A stretch of 64,000 bases of DNA from positions 59,448,891 to 59,512,890 of the forward strand of contig CM064872.1 in NCBI GenBank assembly GCA_032719365.1, read 5' to 3'. Made by a program: the position numbers and the translations under genes. This DNA is from Prinsepia uniflora. Its lineage: Eukaryota; Streptophyta; Magnoliopsida; Rosales; Rosaceae. Below, one piece after another: positions 43,263-54,670 of this stretch. Under the pieces are notes generated by a model. The model was not told the origin of the DNA. It did not search any database and saw only the letters and a program-made list of their open reading frames with translations. Numbering within the stretch: position 1 is the first letter of the stretch; each line of letters begins with the position of its first letter.

Positions 43263-44943
43263 GTGGAAGTCTTGAAAGCCTGGATGTTGTACCACAATTT
43301 CTTCTATTGTTGCCCCAAAGGTCCTATCAAAGTGAGATGTCCACTAGGACATGAAAGCTTGAGTACAATCATGGACCAGTTTGAGGCTAGATGGATATTG
43401 GATGTGTTCATCAAAAAATGACTGACGGATGATTAGCAGCTCATCGCCAAGTAAACTTTTGAAGCCTGAAGGATGTTCCAGCATTCATTCATCTAACATA
43501 GGTAACATGGATAGCTTGTCATAATCCAAATTGATGCCCACAGAAGTTGGGTTGGTAGATTTCAAAACCAGCATGCATCTTAGATAATGATTTCCACCCT
43601 TTTGCAAATCCCTCAACAACACACAGCTGTAGAAGTTCCTAAGCACCATGGTTTTGCGATTTGGGTTACTAATGTCTAAGAAACCTTTCTTATCGAACAC
43701 TTGATAATAACGATTTATACTAGCTACCTAATGCCCACAAGGGCGAGACCTCGGCCCATAGAAGAACATCAGATAATCCAGAGTAGACTAAGGCATGGGA
43801 GATTGGTGCATGAGCTGGTGCCCTAGGACGAATCTTTTAAGAAAGTTGGGGACTTTGCGGTGAAGCTGAGGAAATGACCAATTCAACCACACTTTAATCA
43901 TCTACAACGGTCCATTCAGAGGCTGTCTAGACCCTGGATATCAGATAATCGTATGCAGAAGGGTTGTATATTTGGGCAAGGATAATGTGACCCAATGATA
44001 TGTTCCTGCAAGAAGCCAAAGCCTCATCCAAAGGAATCCACTCTTATTTAATGGCTTTTGAGCCATTTTGGAAGACAGGCTAGTTTAACCAGAAATGGAA
44101 GAATTGAACTTTCTCGTGACCAGAACCTAGGAAATTACAAGTTATCCCAAAATCCCTAAAATTAGATTCAGGCCTAAGGTTCCCTTATGAATCAAAAGGA
44201 CAGAATTCGTCAAGAAAAGGAGAAAATGTATTGAATTTATGGGGGATGACTCTAATCATACCAGGGTTCGCCATAATGGGAAAGCATAGGTCAGTAAACA
44301 AGCATGTGAAATCATCAATCTGGTCTGAGGGGTTAAAACGTAAAAGAATAGCTAGGTCAGCAGGGGGGAGTTACAGGACCAACCTCGAAATCAAACGTGT
44401 TTGTGTTATCATTCCAGAAACATATTGCAGCACTAAGTAGGTTTACATCAAGGGAAGTGAGAAAATAAAACAAACTCACCAGGTGTAACACATCATTGCG
44501 CCAAAGGTCACGATGGTATAGCCCCTTCCTTCTGGTAACCCACTTCAGGAAGCAGCTGGATATCTTCGACTTACTGCTAGATAGGAACAAATGAGCCCAT
44601 CCAGAATGAACATCATTCCAGAGGAAGGAAGACCACTGGTAAATAGGAGAAGACTCAAACCCTGATAGAACTTTGTAAAGCGAATTAGCCTCTTTTCTTA
44701 TCTAACCACGCCAACAAGATCCCAAGATATAAAGATGGTCAGAACCAACATGAAGAATTAGCCGGCGGGCGATGTGGCTCTTTATTTCACACACGTGGAG
44801 AACCTCCCGGGCGAGTGAATGACAGCTCTCAAAGTTTTCCATAGAAATCCAAGGCGTCTTCAGAGAAGGCATAACACCTTCATCAGCACAGGAGGAAGAG
44901 TCCACCGAGGCTTTCTCTTTTTGGGTTTTTTTCTAGGAGCCAT
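43263..44943 (-). pseudogene. Antisense ORF: plant mobile domain (PMD-like), block 1 of 4
   Basis: Reads on the - strand from ATG at 44,943 (MAPRKKPKKRK, a nuclear-localisation-like start). After a frame change come MPSLKTPWISMENFESCHSL and SHIARRLILHVGSDHLYILG, then, after a stop, LYHRDLWRNDVLHLVSLFYF and the diagnostic CFWNDNTNTFDFEVGPVTP with LAILL.FNPSD downstream. That resembles the 'FW...TNTF.F..GE.TPTL.D.A.L.GL' signature of the plant mobile domain (aminotransferase-like mobile domain) found in MAIN/MAIL proteins and in transposons. It lies antisense between the (lost) pol and the 3' LTR, the place where Tat-lineage elements are known to carry such antisense ORFs. At least eight stops or frameshifts. 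Family call from motif memory only. Confidence 0.65.
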
Positions 44944-45113
44944 GTGTTTCGAAGAGGTTTCTATGAATAGAATGAATTTTCAGAAAATCGAAGAAGAAAG
45001 GCAGCGACTTGCCCGAAGAGGTGAAGTGCAAATGATCTAAATCGCCAAAAGACCTGAGCTAGCTGAAAAGGCGCAGCACGAGCGAAGAAAGAGGGCAAAT
45101 GACGTGATCATGT

Positions 45114-45157
45114 GAATTTGAAATGTTTTCGTTTTTTACCGAAAACATTTCAAATTC
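45114..45157. other. Perfect 18-bp inverted repeat (hairpin) before the PPT
   Basis: Arms GAATTTGAAATGTTTTCG and CGAAAACATTTCAAATTC, exactly complementary, with the 8-base loop TTTTTTAC. It lies directly before the polypurine tract and about 170 bases upstream of the antisense ORF's ATG. It could act as a terminator or promoter element for either strand, or as a structural signal in the genomic RNA. No function is shown by the sequence. Confidence 0.9.
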
Positions 45158-45166
45158 AAGGGGCAA
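45158..45166 (+). other. Polypurine tract of the Tat-like element
   Basis: AAGGGGCAA directly before the TGTTTACACC LTR start. Short but in the right place and form for gypsy elements. Confidence 0.65.
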
Positions 45167-45374
45167 TGTTTACACCTTAAAAAATCCCCTCTGGGCCTAA
45201 GTTTATGGCTCACGAATTAAAAACCCAACGCCGACACAAACCCAACCCAAGCCTAACCCAAGCAGCTTTGAGCGTGGAGAGAAAGAAAGCATGGGTGGTA
45301 TCCCAGCGTCAAAAATGGAAATGTGGGACCCCCACTGGACCTAACTCGGCAAGTTGAAGAGTTCCATCATGGCC

Positions 45375-45382
45375 TATAAATA
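45375..45382 (+). promoter_or_regulatory. LTR TATA box
   Basis: TATAAATA in 'GGCCTATAAATAGAGAGC', about 210 bp into the LTR, followed by a plausible leader. Typical retrotransposon U3/R promoter setting. Confidence 0.6.
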
Positions 45383-46674
45383 GAGAGCAACCCAGCTTCT
45401 CAAAGGACAGAGAATCAACCAATCAAACTTAGAAAATTGATCTCCATCAATTTCTGAACCTATGAACACCTTTAACCAAGGTTTCATGGTTTAAAATAGC
45501 TGGCCCTTGTGGCAAAAACTACATCTTTCGATCTAGGAAATCAAGATGCAGTTTCTCTTCTTATCCCTTCGAGGCATTTATGTAATGGCCTAACCGTCTT
45601 TCTGACCGCTCCTACAACAATGTCATGATGGTTGGCTTCATTTCCCTGCACAAACCTTTTTTTTTACTGATCGAGTGTCATAAAGGTTGCCTTCTTCCCA
45701 ACTGACCAGTTCATGGACTTTCGGCTGAGGTTTTGCAAAAGATTAACCTTCTTTTTTTACCATTCACTATCATAAGGGTTGATATTATCGATTACCGACT
45801 CACAAAAAGTCATCCCGACTACTGGTTTACGAAAAATATTTGACCATTGTTTCATAGAAAGCCATCCTAACTACCGATTATAAGGAAGGTCATCCTGATT
45901 GCCAACTCATGACTGGTCACTGAGGGACTCAAACCTCATTTTCAACGTCTTTCCGTCACATTTGTGTGCTTTTCCATCTTATGGCATGATTTATGATTGA
46001 TATTCATTTCAGTTGATGATTTCTGGAACTTCTTGCTTGATACGGGCTTGAAATGCGGAAAAAAAATAATTTACTTTTATGTACTTGTAATTTTAGTTGT
46101 TATTTAACTTTAGTACTTTTACATTTATGTATTTCTATTTCCATTTCCATTTCAATGAAAACCAGATTTTCTTAAGTAATAATTGGTAAATCGGGATATA
46201 TCATCCGAGTGTGGTTTGCGACTTATCAAGTCGGGATACCTTCTTTGTGCATTAGTCTGAATACCTTATTCCAACTTGAGAGAACCTGAAACCACTATCT
46301 ATTTAACTACTAAAATAACAATGTCGCCAACAAGAATATCATGGTGAAATAAACTTTTGACTTGGGAATCGCTAGAAAGAGAATATTTTAAATCCTCGAA
46401 AAGGCATAGAAAATAACAACGCATGAGAATTCATGTCTGCCTACCTCACAATCACATTGATCAGAAGAAAGGTTCTTAGGTCGAAAACGAAACTCATTGA
46501 CACTGTATAGTATCAATCTTCTACTAGTGACACGCCTGCATCTGAGTGGGAAGACCTATTTTCTAAGGCACATTACACTCAACCCAATCAACCATCTCTA
46601 CACCATTCACCGCAAAAGAGATCCCCACGAGTGGTTCGCCTCTCTCACTCCGCATACCAGGTTCCAGGAGGAGG

Positions 46675-46679
46675 TCCAA
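46675..46679. other. Target site duplication, left (TCCAA)
   Basis: TCCAA, repeated at 49,865-49,869. Confidence 0.92.
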
Positions 46680-49600
46680 TGTAACAACCCGTCCCGAATT
46701 TCAGGATTAGATTAGTGACTAATCAGGATTATTGAGGTTAATCGATGATTAGTTGGACGAAATCGGATGAACGATGCAAAATGATCGTTTTGCCCCTAGG
46801 CGTGGGCAAAATGTTGAATTTTCATTCTGGCGGTCAAACGGACTTTGGCCAATGATCTTGACATAGTTCGTGACGTCACGAGTTCATAGACAGGTGGCAC
46901 GTTCAATTCCGACATTCAAGGAAGAAGTTATGACATTTGGAAGTTTAAGGGCATTTTGGTAATTTTGGTTAAAAGGGGAAAAATGTTGACTTTTGGACAG
47001 TGAGGTCCGATGGTCGAGGGCCGAGGACTGTTATGTAGATCGGGATGATACGAATCCATAGACAGGCGGCACGCTGAAATCGGACTTCGAACGGGAAAGT
47101 TATGGGTCACGGAAGTTTGTTTTCACTATGCACGTACTTCGAGAAGATGATGAGGTGGCTTATTCTGATTGGCCAGATATTTTAAGTGGGACCCATGAAT
47201 GAGTGACAAGTGTCACTCATCCCATTGGTCAATTACCCTAATTTGTGGATGTAGTTAATTAAATATTATTATTTTATTATTTAATAATTAAATCTACTTA
47301 CACCTCAAATCCTAAACCCATTTTAACTAAACCCCCAATCACCACCGTCCATCTCATCTTTCTCTTCTGATTTTCATCACCATCTAAACATATCTCTCTT
47401 CTCTTCCACAACATCATCTTCATTCCCATATTTCTTCATTCTCCATTTTCAAACAAATAAACACACCCCACCACCATAACCATTAGGAGTACTCATGTGT
47501 GACCGTGAGTGAGTGGAGGGAAGGACTGAGAGACTGGGACGACAAGCCATGGCTAGGGACGGCGGTAGCCACGGCGGGGAGACCAAAACCGTAAGGTAAA
47601 ATATTCAAAAATTGGAAATTGGATTTTAAGGCTTTTTGATTGAAACTAACAGCTAGGTTATGCTTCTGGGGACCATAGGAGACAAATGGGATTATTTTCG
47701 AGGCTTAACGGCGGTGAACGGCGGAGGAACCCGCCACCGCCATGATCGATCTTGAAGGTACGGATTTTGGTGGTTTTGATTCCGTTTTAATGTCTAAAAA
47801 GATAGGAAATGATATTAGGAACATGTAGGGATTAAAATGGGACGAAATGGACCGAAAATATGAAGGTTTGGACCGAGAACCGGCCACGCCGGTCCAGACC
47901 GATTCAGTTACAGGTGAACCCAGTTCGACCATTTGGGAAGACAGTGAACAGTGCACGCGTGGGCTCACGCGCAGCACCTTCCCTGGGCGCATGGGGGCGC
48001 GTGTCCCATATTTTGGGAATATTTTAAACACGTGAAATCTTCTATTCGATGTAATGAATATTTTGGGACTGGTCGATCGGACATCGCCTCGATAATGTTC
48101 AGTGCATCGGAAGGTTTAGGATCGGGATTAAAAATAGTTAAAAATTCCAGAAAATTACGAGGCTTTAGTGGGAAGTTAATTAAGTAGTTAGTAACCTTCT
48201 ATTACGATTTGGACAGGCTCGGGAGTCTCGGTGATGGTGATTGGCATGGGAGAGCCGTATGGCATGCATATCGAGGCGGCAGCTCGGACGGTCTGTGAGT
48301 GGACCTTATTTTCTAAATTGGTGCATGCATAAATGTTTATTATATGTTTTAATACATGTTTTGTGATGCCATGAGTGCATTTGGATGTGGTTACGTATTG
48401 GCACGTATTTCGAGGTTTCGGCCCTATACGGTGCCAATACGGGTTTGTATGTCTTTATTGGTCTAAATGAAATGGATTTGGATTTCAAAAGATTAAACTC
48501 GGGTATGAGACCCATTTGGTTTTGTCTCGGGCATATGACCCTATTGATGGCCTACGGGTCTAAATTGTGGTCACGACGAGTGTTTTGTGCACGGCGACCG
48601 ACGATACGACGCTCACCTCCGGATTAGGATATGTTCCTTCCGGAGAGGTCACGATGCACGATCTATTGTCGGGTAGCCGATGAAGGCTCGACTTCAGAGT
48701 GCTGACGGTTCAGGATATCGATCGGTGATGAGTGCACCATGATCTTGTGGTGGTCGAGTCGATTGATACGTTCACAGCGACATACCAGGATTGAGGGCGG
48801 TCCTGGATGGATGGTTACACGCATCACTACGATCGGAGTTGTGACTGACCCTTAGATATCAAGCACGATGCCCAACTGATGTCATATGTTCGGGCACGAG
48901 ACCCAGTTGTTTTACATTGATGATTTCGGGTCAGAGACCCTAGATGGATTTCCAAGTTCATGACGATTTATGGGAACCGACATGAACCCTGGAAAGGTTA
49001 TTGTAGTACATGACAGTTTATGAGAACCAGGCATGAACCCTTAAATGGATGTTATAGATCATGACGGTTCAGGGGGACCGGGCATGAATGTTTATGTTAT
49101 GTATATATATGTATGTATATTCATATACCTTCCTTTACTTGTACTATCTCCTCTGGGGAGGGTCGTTGGCCTGGGTGGACCCCAGAGTAGTCACGGAGCA
49201 CCAACTGAGTGGAGTCGCCCCCAAGTTGGGTTCCTTACTCTCAGGAAGGCATGAACCGTAACCTCAGGACGGGTCATTGGTCTACGGACATTGACCTTGG
49301 ACTCTGAGAGACTTAGGTTTGATACCCCGGGTAGCACACACGTAGCTTTGAAAACCGTGACAGGATTGGTTGTGTGATTATATGTATATATGATATATGA
49401 TATGTGATGTATACAGGTGTTGGACGGAGTCCCGTATGGATTTGGGCAGTGGCCCGTATGGTTGATTTCTTTATGGATTTGGGCAGTGTCCCGTATGGTT
49501 GGTTCTTTAGGGTTCTTTCGGATTATGGTTTTGGGCTTAGTTCCCATCTATGGTTCTTCTGGATAAATGGTTTTCAAATGCATGCATGCTTTTTAGTGAA

Positions 49601-49864
49601 GGGTACAAATGTCTTCGTTAAAATGTTTTTATAAACTCCTTGTTTTGTCCACTCACAGCTTTTAATGTTTTGACTGCTCTTCAAGTTGACAGCGGATGTG
49701 TACTGTAGCAGAGACCGAGATATCACATACCTCCTCCGGATCCTGGCGTACTCTGATAGCCCGAGAGGGCAAAGGATGGAAATATCCATTGTCTGACACT
49801 TCGTGTCAGACGGGAGCAGGGTCGTCCCGCATTAATCCCGAGGGGGATTGGGACGGGTCCTGTC
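46680..49864 (+). mobile_element. Solo LTR (3,185 bp), target duplication TCCAA
   Basis: TGTAACAACCCGTCCC...GACGGGTCCTGTCA in + orientation, with perfect TCCAA flanks. The uninterrupted counterpart of the insertion site is visible at about 1,118-1,122 in the other LTR of the host element ('AGGTCTAGGAAGAGTTATC'). Contains the ATGAGTGACA/TGTCACTCAT palindrome (about 47,199-47,220), GGGT-ATGAG-ACCC and GGGTC-AGA-GACCC mini-palindromes (48,500-48,950), and a perfect 9-bp-arm hairpin with TTC loop at 49,791-49,811. No interior domain. Confidence 0.93.
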
Positions 49865-49926
49865 ATCCAACAAGGGTTGTCTCGGGACATTCGGCTCTTA
49901 AAACAAGAAAAACATTGGGCAGGAAC

Positions 49927-52670
49927 ATAACCGTAATTGGTTTTTTACTCATTTCTATTTTCAATTTTTCCCTAAATATATAAACAAACAAAATTAAATT
50001 AGTTCTCCCTTAGTCCCTAAGTTTGTCTAGTCTATACCCCAAATATCTACCTAAATGGTCAGCTTCATTTGAGTATTTTTTACACAACCCGACCTAGAAA
50101 TCTATAAGAACTCCGAAGTTGAGAAGTGATGGCTGACACGTGGATGTGGAACCCACGTGACGAAGGCTAAGGCGATTCCTTCAGAAAGAGTTAAAGCAAA
50201 AATGTAAATAATAATTCAATTTAAATAAGTATTCCAAGGCAATAATAGTGCTAAAACAAACAAAGTTACAAAAATCAAATAGTATTGCATGATGATCCAG
50301 CTAAAAAGTAAATGAGGGGATTAACAAATAATCTAATTATCCCGTACATGAGAATGAAGTGCCAGAATTGCAACTATCGATGTCATCCTAGTGGATGGTC
50401 TTGAGCACTTTAGGTCCTGAGGTGTAAAACAAATAAGGGTGAGTGGCCCTAATAACTATTCTAGTGTAAAACCGCACACAAAAGAAAGAATGATTAATCC
50501 TTCAGTTTTGCTAAAAACTTATTATCAAAATCTTTAACTTGCAAGTTATATAAGAAATAATAATAAAATAAACATAAATCTCATTAAACATCCTATAGTA
50601 CAAGCAAAGCATGCATAAACCACTAATTAAGCTTATAAGTCGCTCGAGGCATACACTCATGTCAGGCTGGGTATCTATGTAATAGCTCGTATACCTCAAC
50701 CAAGGTTGGGTGCATCGCATAGCCACCTCATGTCCCTTAGAGCTCGAGGACAAGCTGGTGTTGTCACAAATATAATTTGAGCAAGTGTGGGCGGTCAATC
50801 ACATAGAAACTAGTTTGTGGGAAACATACATGTGTTTGAGATACCAGCGACTTCTAGGTGATTGTCTACTTATTTTCTTAATTAACCGTCCTGAGGACAT
50901 CTATGTACTTTCCACAAACAAATAATAACTAAACATGTTAAGGCAACAATTAATCAAGCGCGCTAATTATACTTGGGGGAATTATAAAGTAAGTCATAAA
51001 CTAGCATGCATCGTAATTAAACATGTATATACATGCAAGGGAGAAGTTTAAGAGTATAAAATAAGGTAAGGAGGTCTACTCACAAATAGTTGGGGACATA
51101 ACCTTCTGGCGTAGTAAGGTCCACATAAGCTCCTAACTGTGTTTCCCTTATTACGAAATAAATTCAGATGCTTATTAGCGTATAGGATAAGATCTATTAG
51201 ACTCTTCTTATTTAAGTTTGCTCAGCAGCAAGTATAATGATAAGATTAGTTAGTGGTACGTGAGTGAAAAGTGTTGAAAACGTCCTAAAATTGCTTCACA
51301 CTGCCATGGGATTACCACACGCCACCACGCATTGGTAGGCGTTGCCACACACCGCCACATGTCACCGTGCACTGCCACGCGCTAGAAACCGCTGCGACGT
51401 GTTGGCACTCGTTGAAATGTGAGACGGGTGCGTCTTACAAGCTTACTTCTTCGAGCTATACCAAGAACTGGGTTTGACTGTTGGAAAACCACGAACTCCG
51501 CTAGCCATGTTCTTCCAAAAAAAAACCTACCAAAAACACATGCAAGTAGTCGAAATTCATTTACAAAGTGTGTAGATTCTAAAACCGGGCTCTAAAGGTC
51601 AAGTTAGCACCTAGCATGGCCGGAAAGACGTTGAGGGGCATCTCGGTGGTTTTTTTTCTCCAGGTTCTGGCGAAACTCCGCCGCGGCTAAAAATCGTCCT
51701 AATAATACATGCAACTACCTAGTTAGGTTTTTCGTGTCAAAAGAAGTTCATTGAACTAATTTTTGAGGGTCGAGCTCACCTAGGGTGGCTAGAAGACTCT
51801 TCGACATTTTTGGCCCTCACTGGAGTTCGAGCTTCTCGTCGCAATATGTTCCACAGACAACACACATCACTTAAAATGTACAGTAATTCACAAACCTAAA
51901 AGGGAGATGCGATTTGGGTTCGATTCCAAACCTATCTGGGCTGAGTTTGTTGTCAAACTTCGAGTTCTCTAGTGGCACTGCAACTTCCGGCTACCGTCTC
52001 CTCTGCCATACCTTGTCGGGATATTCTTATGAAGTTAGCTAGAACGAAATCCCTTAGCTTGGTGAAGATGATGGTTGAGTTCTCAGGATTAAAACCTTAC
52101 ATAATACTCATCCTCCTTTGCTTGGAAGCCTCGGGTCAACGACACCGTTCACCTCCAACGCATGTGCTTTGGTAAGTCTCCATGTTCATGGGTAGTACAT
52201 GGTATTCACGGGGTCAGGGCGAGTCGAAGAGTGGTGGTGGCGAGGCAGGTTGTCGACTGGAGTAGCTGAGTTGACAGGTTCGTGTTCAGTGTTTCGCGGT
52301 GGTTCACAATGGAGTTTAAGAGTGGTTGTGGCTGTCGTTCGTTCTGTATGGTGGACGACAATGGTGGCAATCTGAGTGAGTGGTAATGGTTCTTTGTTCA
52401 CAGTTAGGTGTGAAAATGAGATGGATTGAGTGTAGTTTACCAAATGAATTTCAAAAGTCATAACAGTAATGTTTCCCCACACTCCCTTACACACTCAAGT
52501 TGGTGTGTTAAAAAACTTACACACTAACCTTGCATGTCTTACACCTGTTCCTTATTTGCTGCAACAAACCAGCTCATTTGGATTTGGGTTTGGTCCAATA
52601 ATAGTAGTTAAAAAGGTCAAAAGAGTGGTGAAAATTTCCTTTTACTACTATTCATTTTAAGGATTAATGT
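49927..52670. repeat. Unassigned, LTR-like repetitive DNA
   Basis: No coding capacity recognised. It has LTR-like traits in the same order as the family LTRs in - orientation: 'GGGTGAGTGG' (50,440), 'GTCTACTCAC' (51,075), and a segment of repeated CCACRCGCCACC/CACTGCCACGCG words (51,300-51,410) where the others have a GCGCGTGG block. Termini and target duplication were not found, so this may be an older LTR relative or unrelated intergenic DNA. Confidence 0.3.
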
Positions 52671-52689
52671 AAGATAGTTTGTTAGCGGT

Positions 52690-53425
52690 ATAGATCGTAA
52701 CCATGGATTGAAATATCGACAATTTCGTTGATATTTTAGTCGATATATCGAAAATTTGGGCATTCAACACCTAAAAGGGGGAAGGAAATTGACCGATATT
52801 TCGTCAATTTTTCTTGTTCTGAGTCCACAAATCTTTTTATGGGATCAAAATGATTGAGATATGAAGTTAATTAGCTGAGTTGGCCTCGTGGTTAGTTTCT
52901 TTTCTGGGGGCCTGGGTTCGAAGCCCTTTGTTGACAATGGCTGATTGATTTCCTTTTTTATCCATTTCTTCCAATTTTTTAACAAAGTTTGGTCTTATTT
53001 TTTCATTTTTTTTTTCCAATTTTAAATATATTTGGACTTATTTTATCATTTTTCTTCCATTGAATAAATATTATGCTTATTGTTATATTTTTAACTATAT
53101 TAGCATTCAGTTATAATAATTTATTTCAATTTATGTTTATGTTTAAGATTTTATATCATCAGTTATCGTCAGAACCATATTGTATCATATTATTCGCTAT
53201 ATATTTATTATATCAAAGTCATTTTATAATTTTTATTAGTCTTATAAATTCATTATTGGGTACTTAGGTTTTTCCAAAGTTTCATTAAAAATTTCCAACT
53301 TTTAGACTAAATTTCCGTCATTTTTTTTTAAACGTAAACGATATCGATATATCCATCGAGAGATCGTAAATTTGATTAGTGATATTTTCGTCGATATGAA
53401 TATTTCAATCTTTGATCGTAATTAT
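52690..53425. mobile_element. Inverted-repeat (MITE-like) element containing a tRNA-like segment
   Basis: The left end (GATCGTAACCATGGATTGAA, then ATATCGACAATTTCGTTGATA) matches, imperfectly and in reverse complement, the right end (52 to 80 bases before 53,425: TCGTCGATATGAATATTTCA, then ATCTTTGATCGTAATT). Rich in ATCGATAT words at both ends. The middle is T-rich and carries a tRNA-like pol III promoter. No transposase. Boundaries are approximate and no target duplication was resolved. Confidence 0.5.
52876..52930 (+). repeat. tRNA-derived (SINE-like) head with A and B boxes
   Basis: TTGGCCTCGTGGTTAG (A-box-like, from 52,880) and GGGTTCGAAGCC (B-box-like, 52,914-52,924), about 34 bases apart as in a tRNA gene. 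No cloverleaf can be closed, so this is not a tRNA gene. It may be a SINE head caught inside the inverted-repeat element. Confidence 0.55.
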
Positions 53426-53586
53426 TTTTGTGTTGCTAGGTTTTTTTAGAGAAGAGGTTTTTTTGTTTGTTTGTTTATGTAAATAGAAAAATGTAAAAGG
53501 TAGTTGGTTGGGTAAAGATAAACGAGAGTAGAATAAGTTATTTGTTATTTTAATTGGGCATATTAGCCAATTTTTTTATTGTTAAT

Positions 53587-54359
53587 TAGGGGTAGGCATG
53601 GTACAGTTGGATAAAGATATTGACAATATCAAAATACAAATCGTTAAAATTTTAACAGTTTGATACATTTTGGATTTTCTAAAATTAGAAATGAAACTGT
53701 TTCGATCTAAATCGTTACTAACAGTTCAGTTTAGATCGATACGGTTTGAAATCGTTTAAACATAAAAAAAAAACAGCAAATATTGGATTGCAAACATTAC
53801 CACCATATTAAAATTTTGTATATTAAGCTTGAGGAAGATTGAATCGCAAACATTACCACTATATTAAAATTTAACAAACAAACTTTACCATTTAATAATA
53901 TATTTTTATATTTTTATTTGGATATACATATATTTATCATTTAATAAATTCCAAACTAAGGATTAACCAAACTAAATGCTTAGATAGCCACAAACATTAC
54001 CAATAAAAGATTACCGGACTAAATACTAATAAAAGAGTATATCATTTATCTGGGTAAACATGTTCTATTTGGGTAGCCGCAAACATTACCAATAAAAGAT
54101 TTAGTTTGGAATTAACAATCCTTTTATTTTTATTATTTTTACTGTGTATTAATAATAAATTTAAAAAATTAATATATTCTTTAACAGTTCGGTTTGAATT
54201 TAACAGATTTTCAAAATGAAAATTTAAATGTAAACCATTACTAACGGAGCGGTTTGGATTTTCAAACCATTTTATTTTTATCCTTTCAAATTTAAATTAT
54301 TGGATAAATAACGATTTAAAACAGATCAATTAACAGTTTAATGAATTCGTGACCACCCA
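53587..54359. mobile_element. hAT-like non-autonomous element, copy 1
   Basis: Left end AGGGGTAGGCATGG, right end ATTCGTGACCACCCA; related copy 2 ends TTGCCCACCCCTA. Such (T)AGGGGTGGGCA termini are usual for plant hAT-type miniature elements. The internal sequence is AT-rich with repeated GGTTTGAA/TTCAAACC words. It shares 'GCAAACATTACCACTATATTAA' with copy 2 in the neighbouring intron. An 8-bp target duplication was not found. Confidence 0.5.
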
Positions 54360-54670
54360 TATTTTTCGAGAAAGAAAAGTATGAAGTGACGAAGAAGTGA
54401 GGACAAGTGCATCCCCATATTTTTCAAATTTATATGGCCATGCCCCATTGCCCTTTGAAAACAAGTGCATCCAATATTCATCATTCTTCTATATTTGTTT
54501 AGTTGAAAGCCTTTCCTAACTTACATTAATAATAATAATAATAATATTTAATTTCCTCAGAATAAGGGCTACAAATTAAGCCACTTCAAAGCACTATATA
54601 TAATATAATATACATATGAATTAAACTCTACAAAATGAACCTCTAAAAAAAATATTAGGTTTGCTTCATA
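54360..54670 (-). other. Downstream region / probable 3' UTR of the receptor kinase gene
   Basis: AT-rich, no coding. It probably holds the 3' UTR and poly(A) site of the gene ending at 54,671, with AATAAT-type runs on the + strand at 54,525-54,545. Exact site unknown. Confidence 0.4.

Larger units (their letters stand above)
45167..49926 (+). repeat. 3' LTR of the Tat-like element (interrupted)
   Basis: Begins TGTTTACACC after the PPT. A TATAAATA box lies at 45,375-45,382. The native LTR is 45,167-46,679 plus 49,870-49,926, about 1.57 kb; the rest is a nested solo LTR. The last part matches the 5' LTR copy at 1-1,179. The right boundary is inferred from where that match stops (GGAACA) and may be off by a few bases. 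Confidence 0.75.

Noticed and set aside
52876..52930. A tRNA gene
   Set aside because: A and B boxes are present but acceptor and anticodon stems cannot be formed; treated as a SINE-like head.
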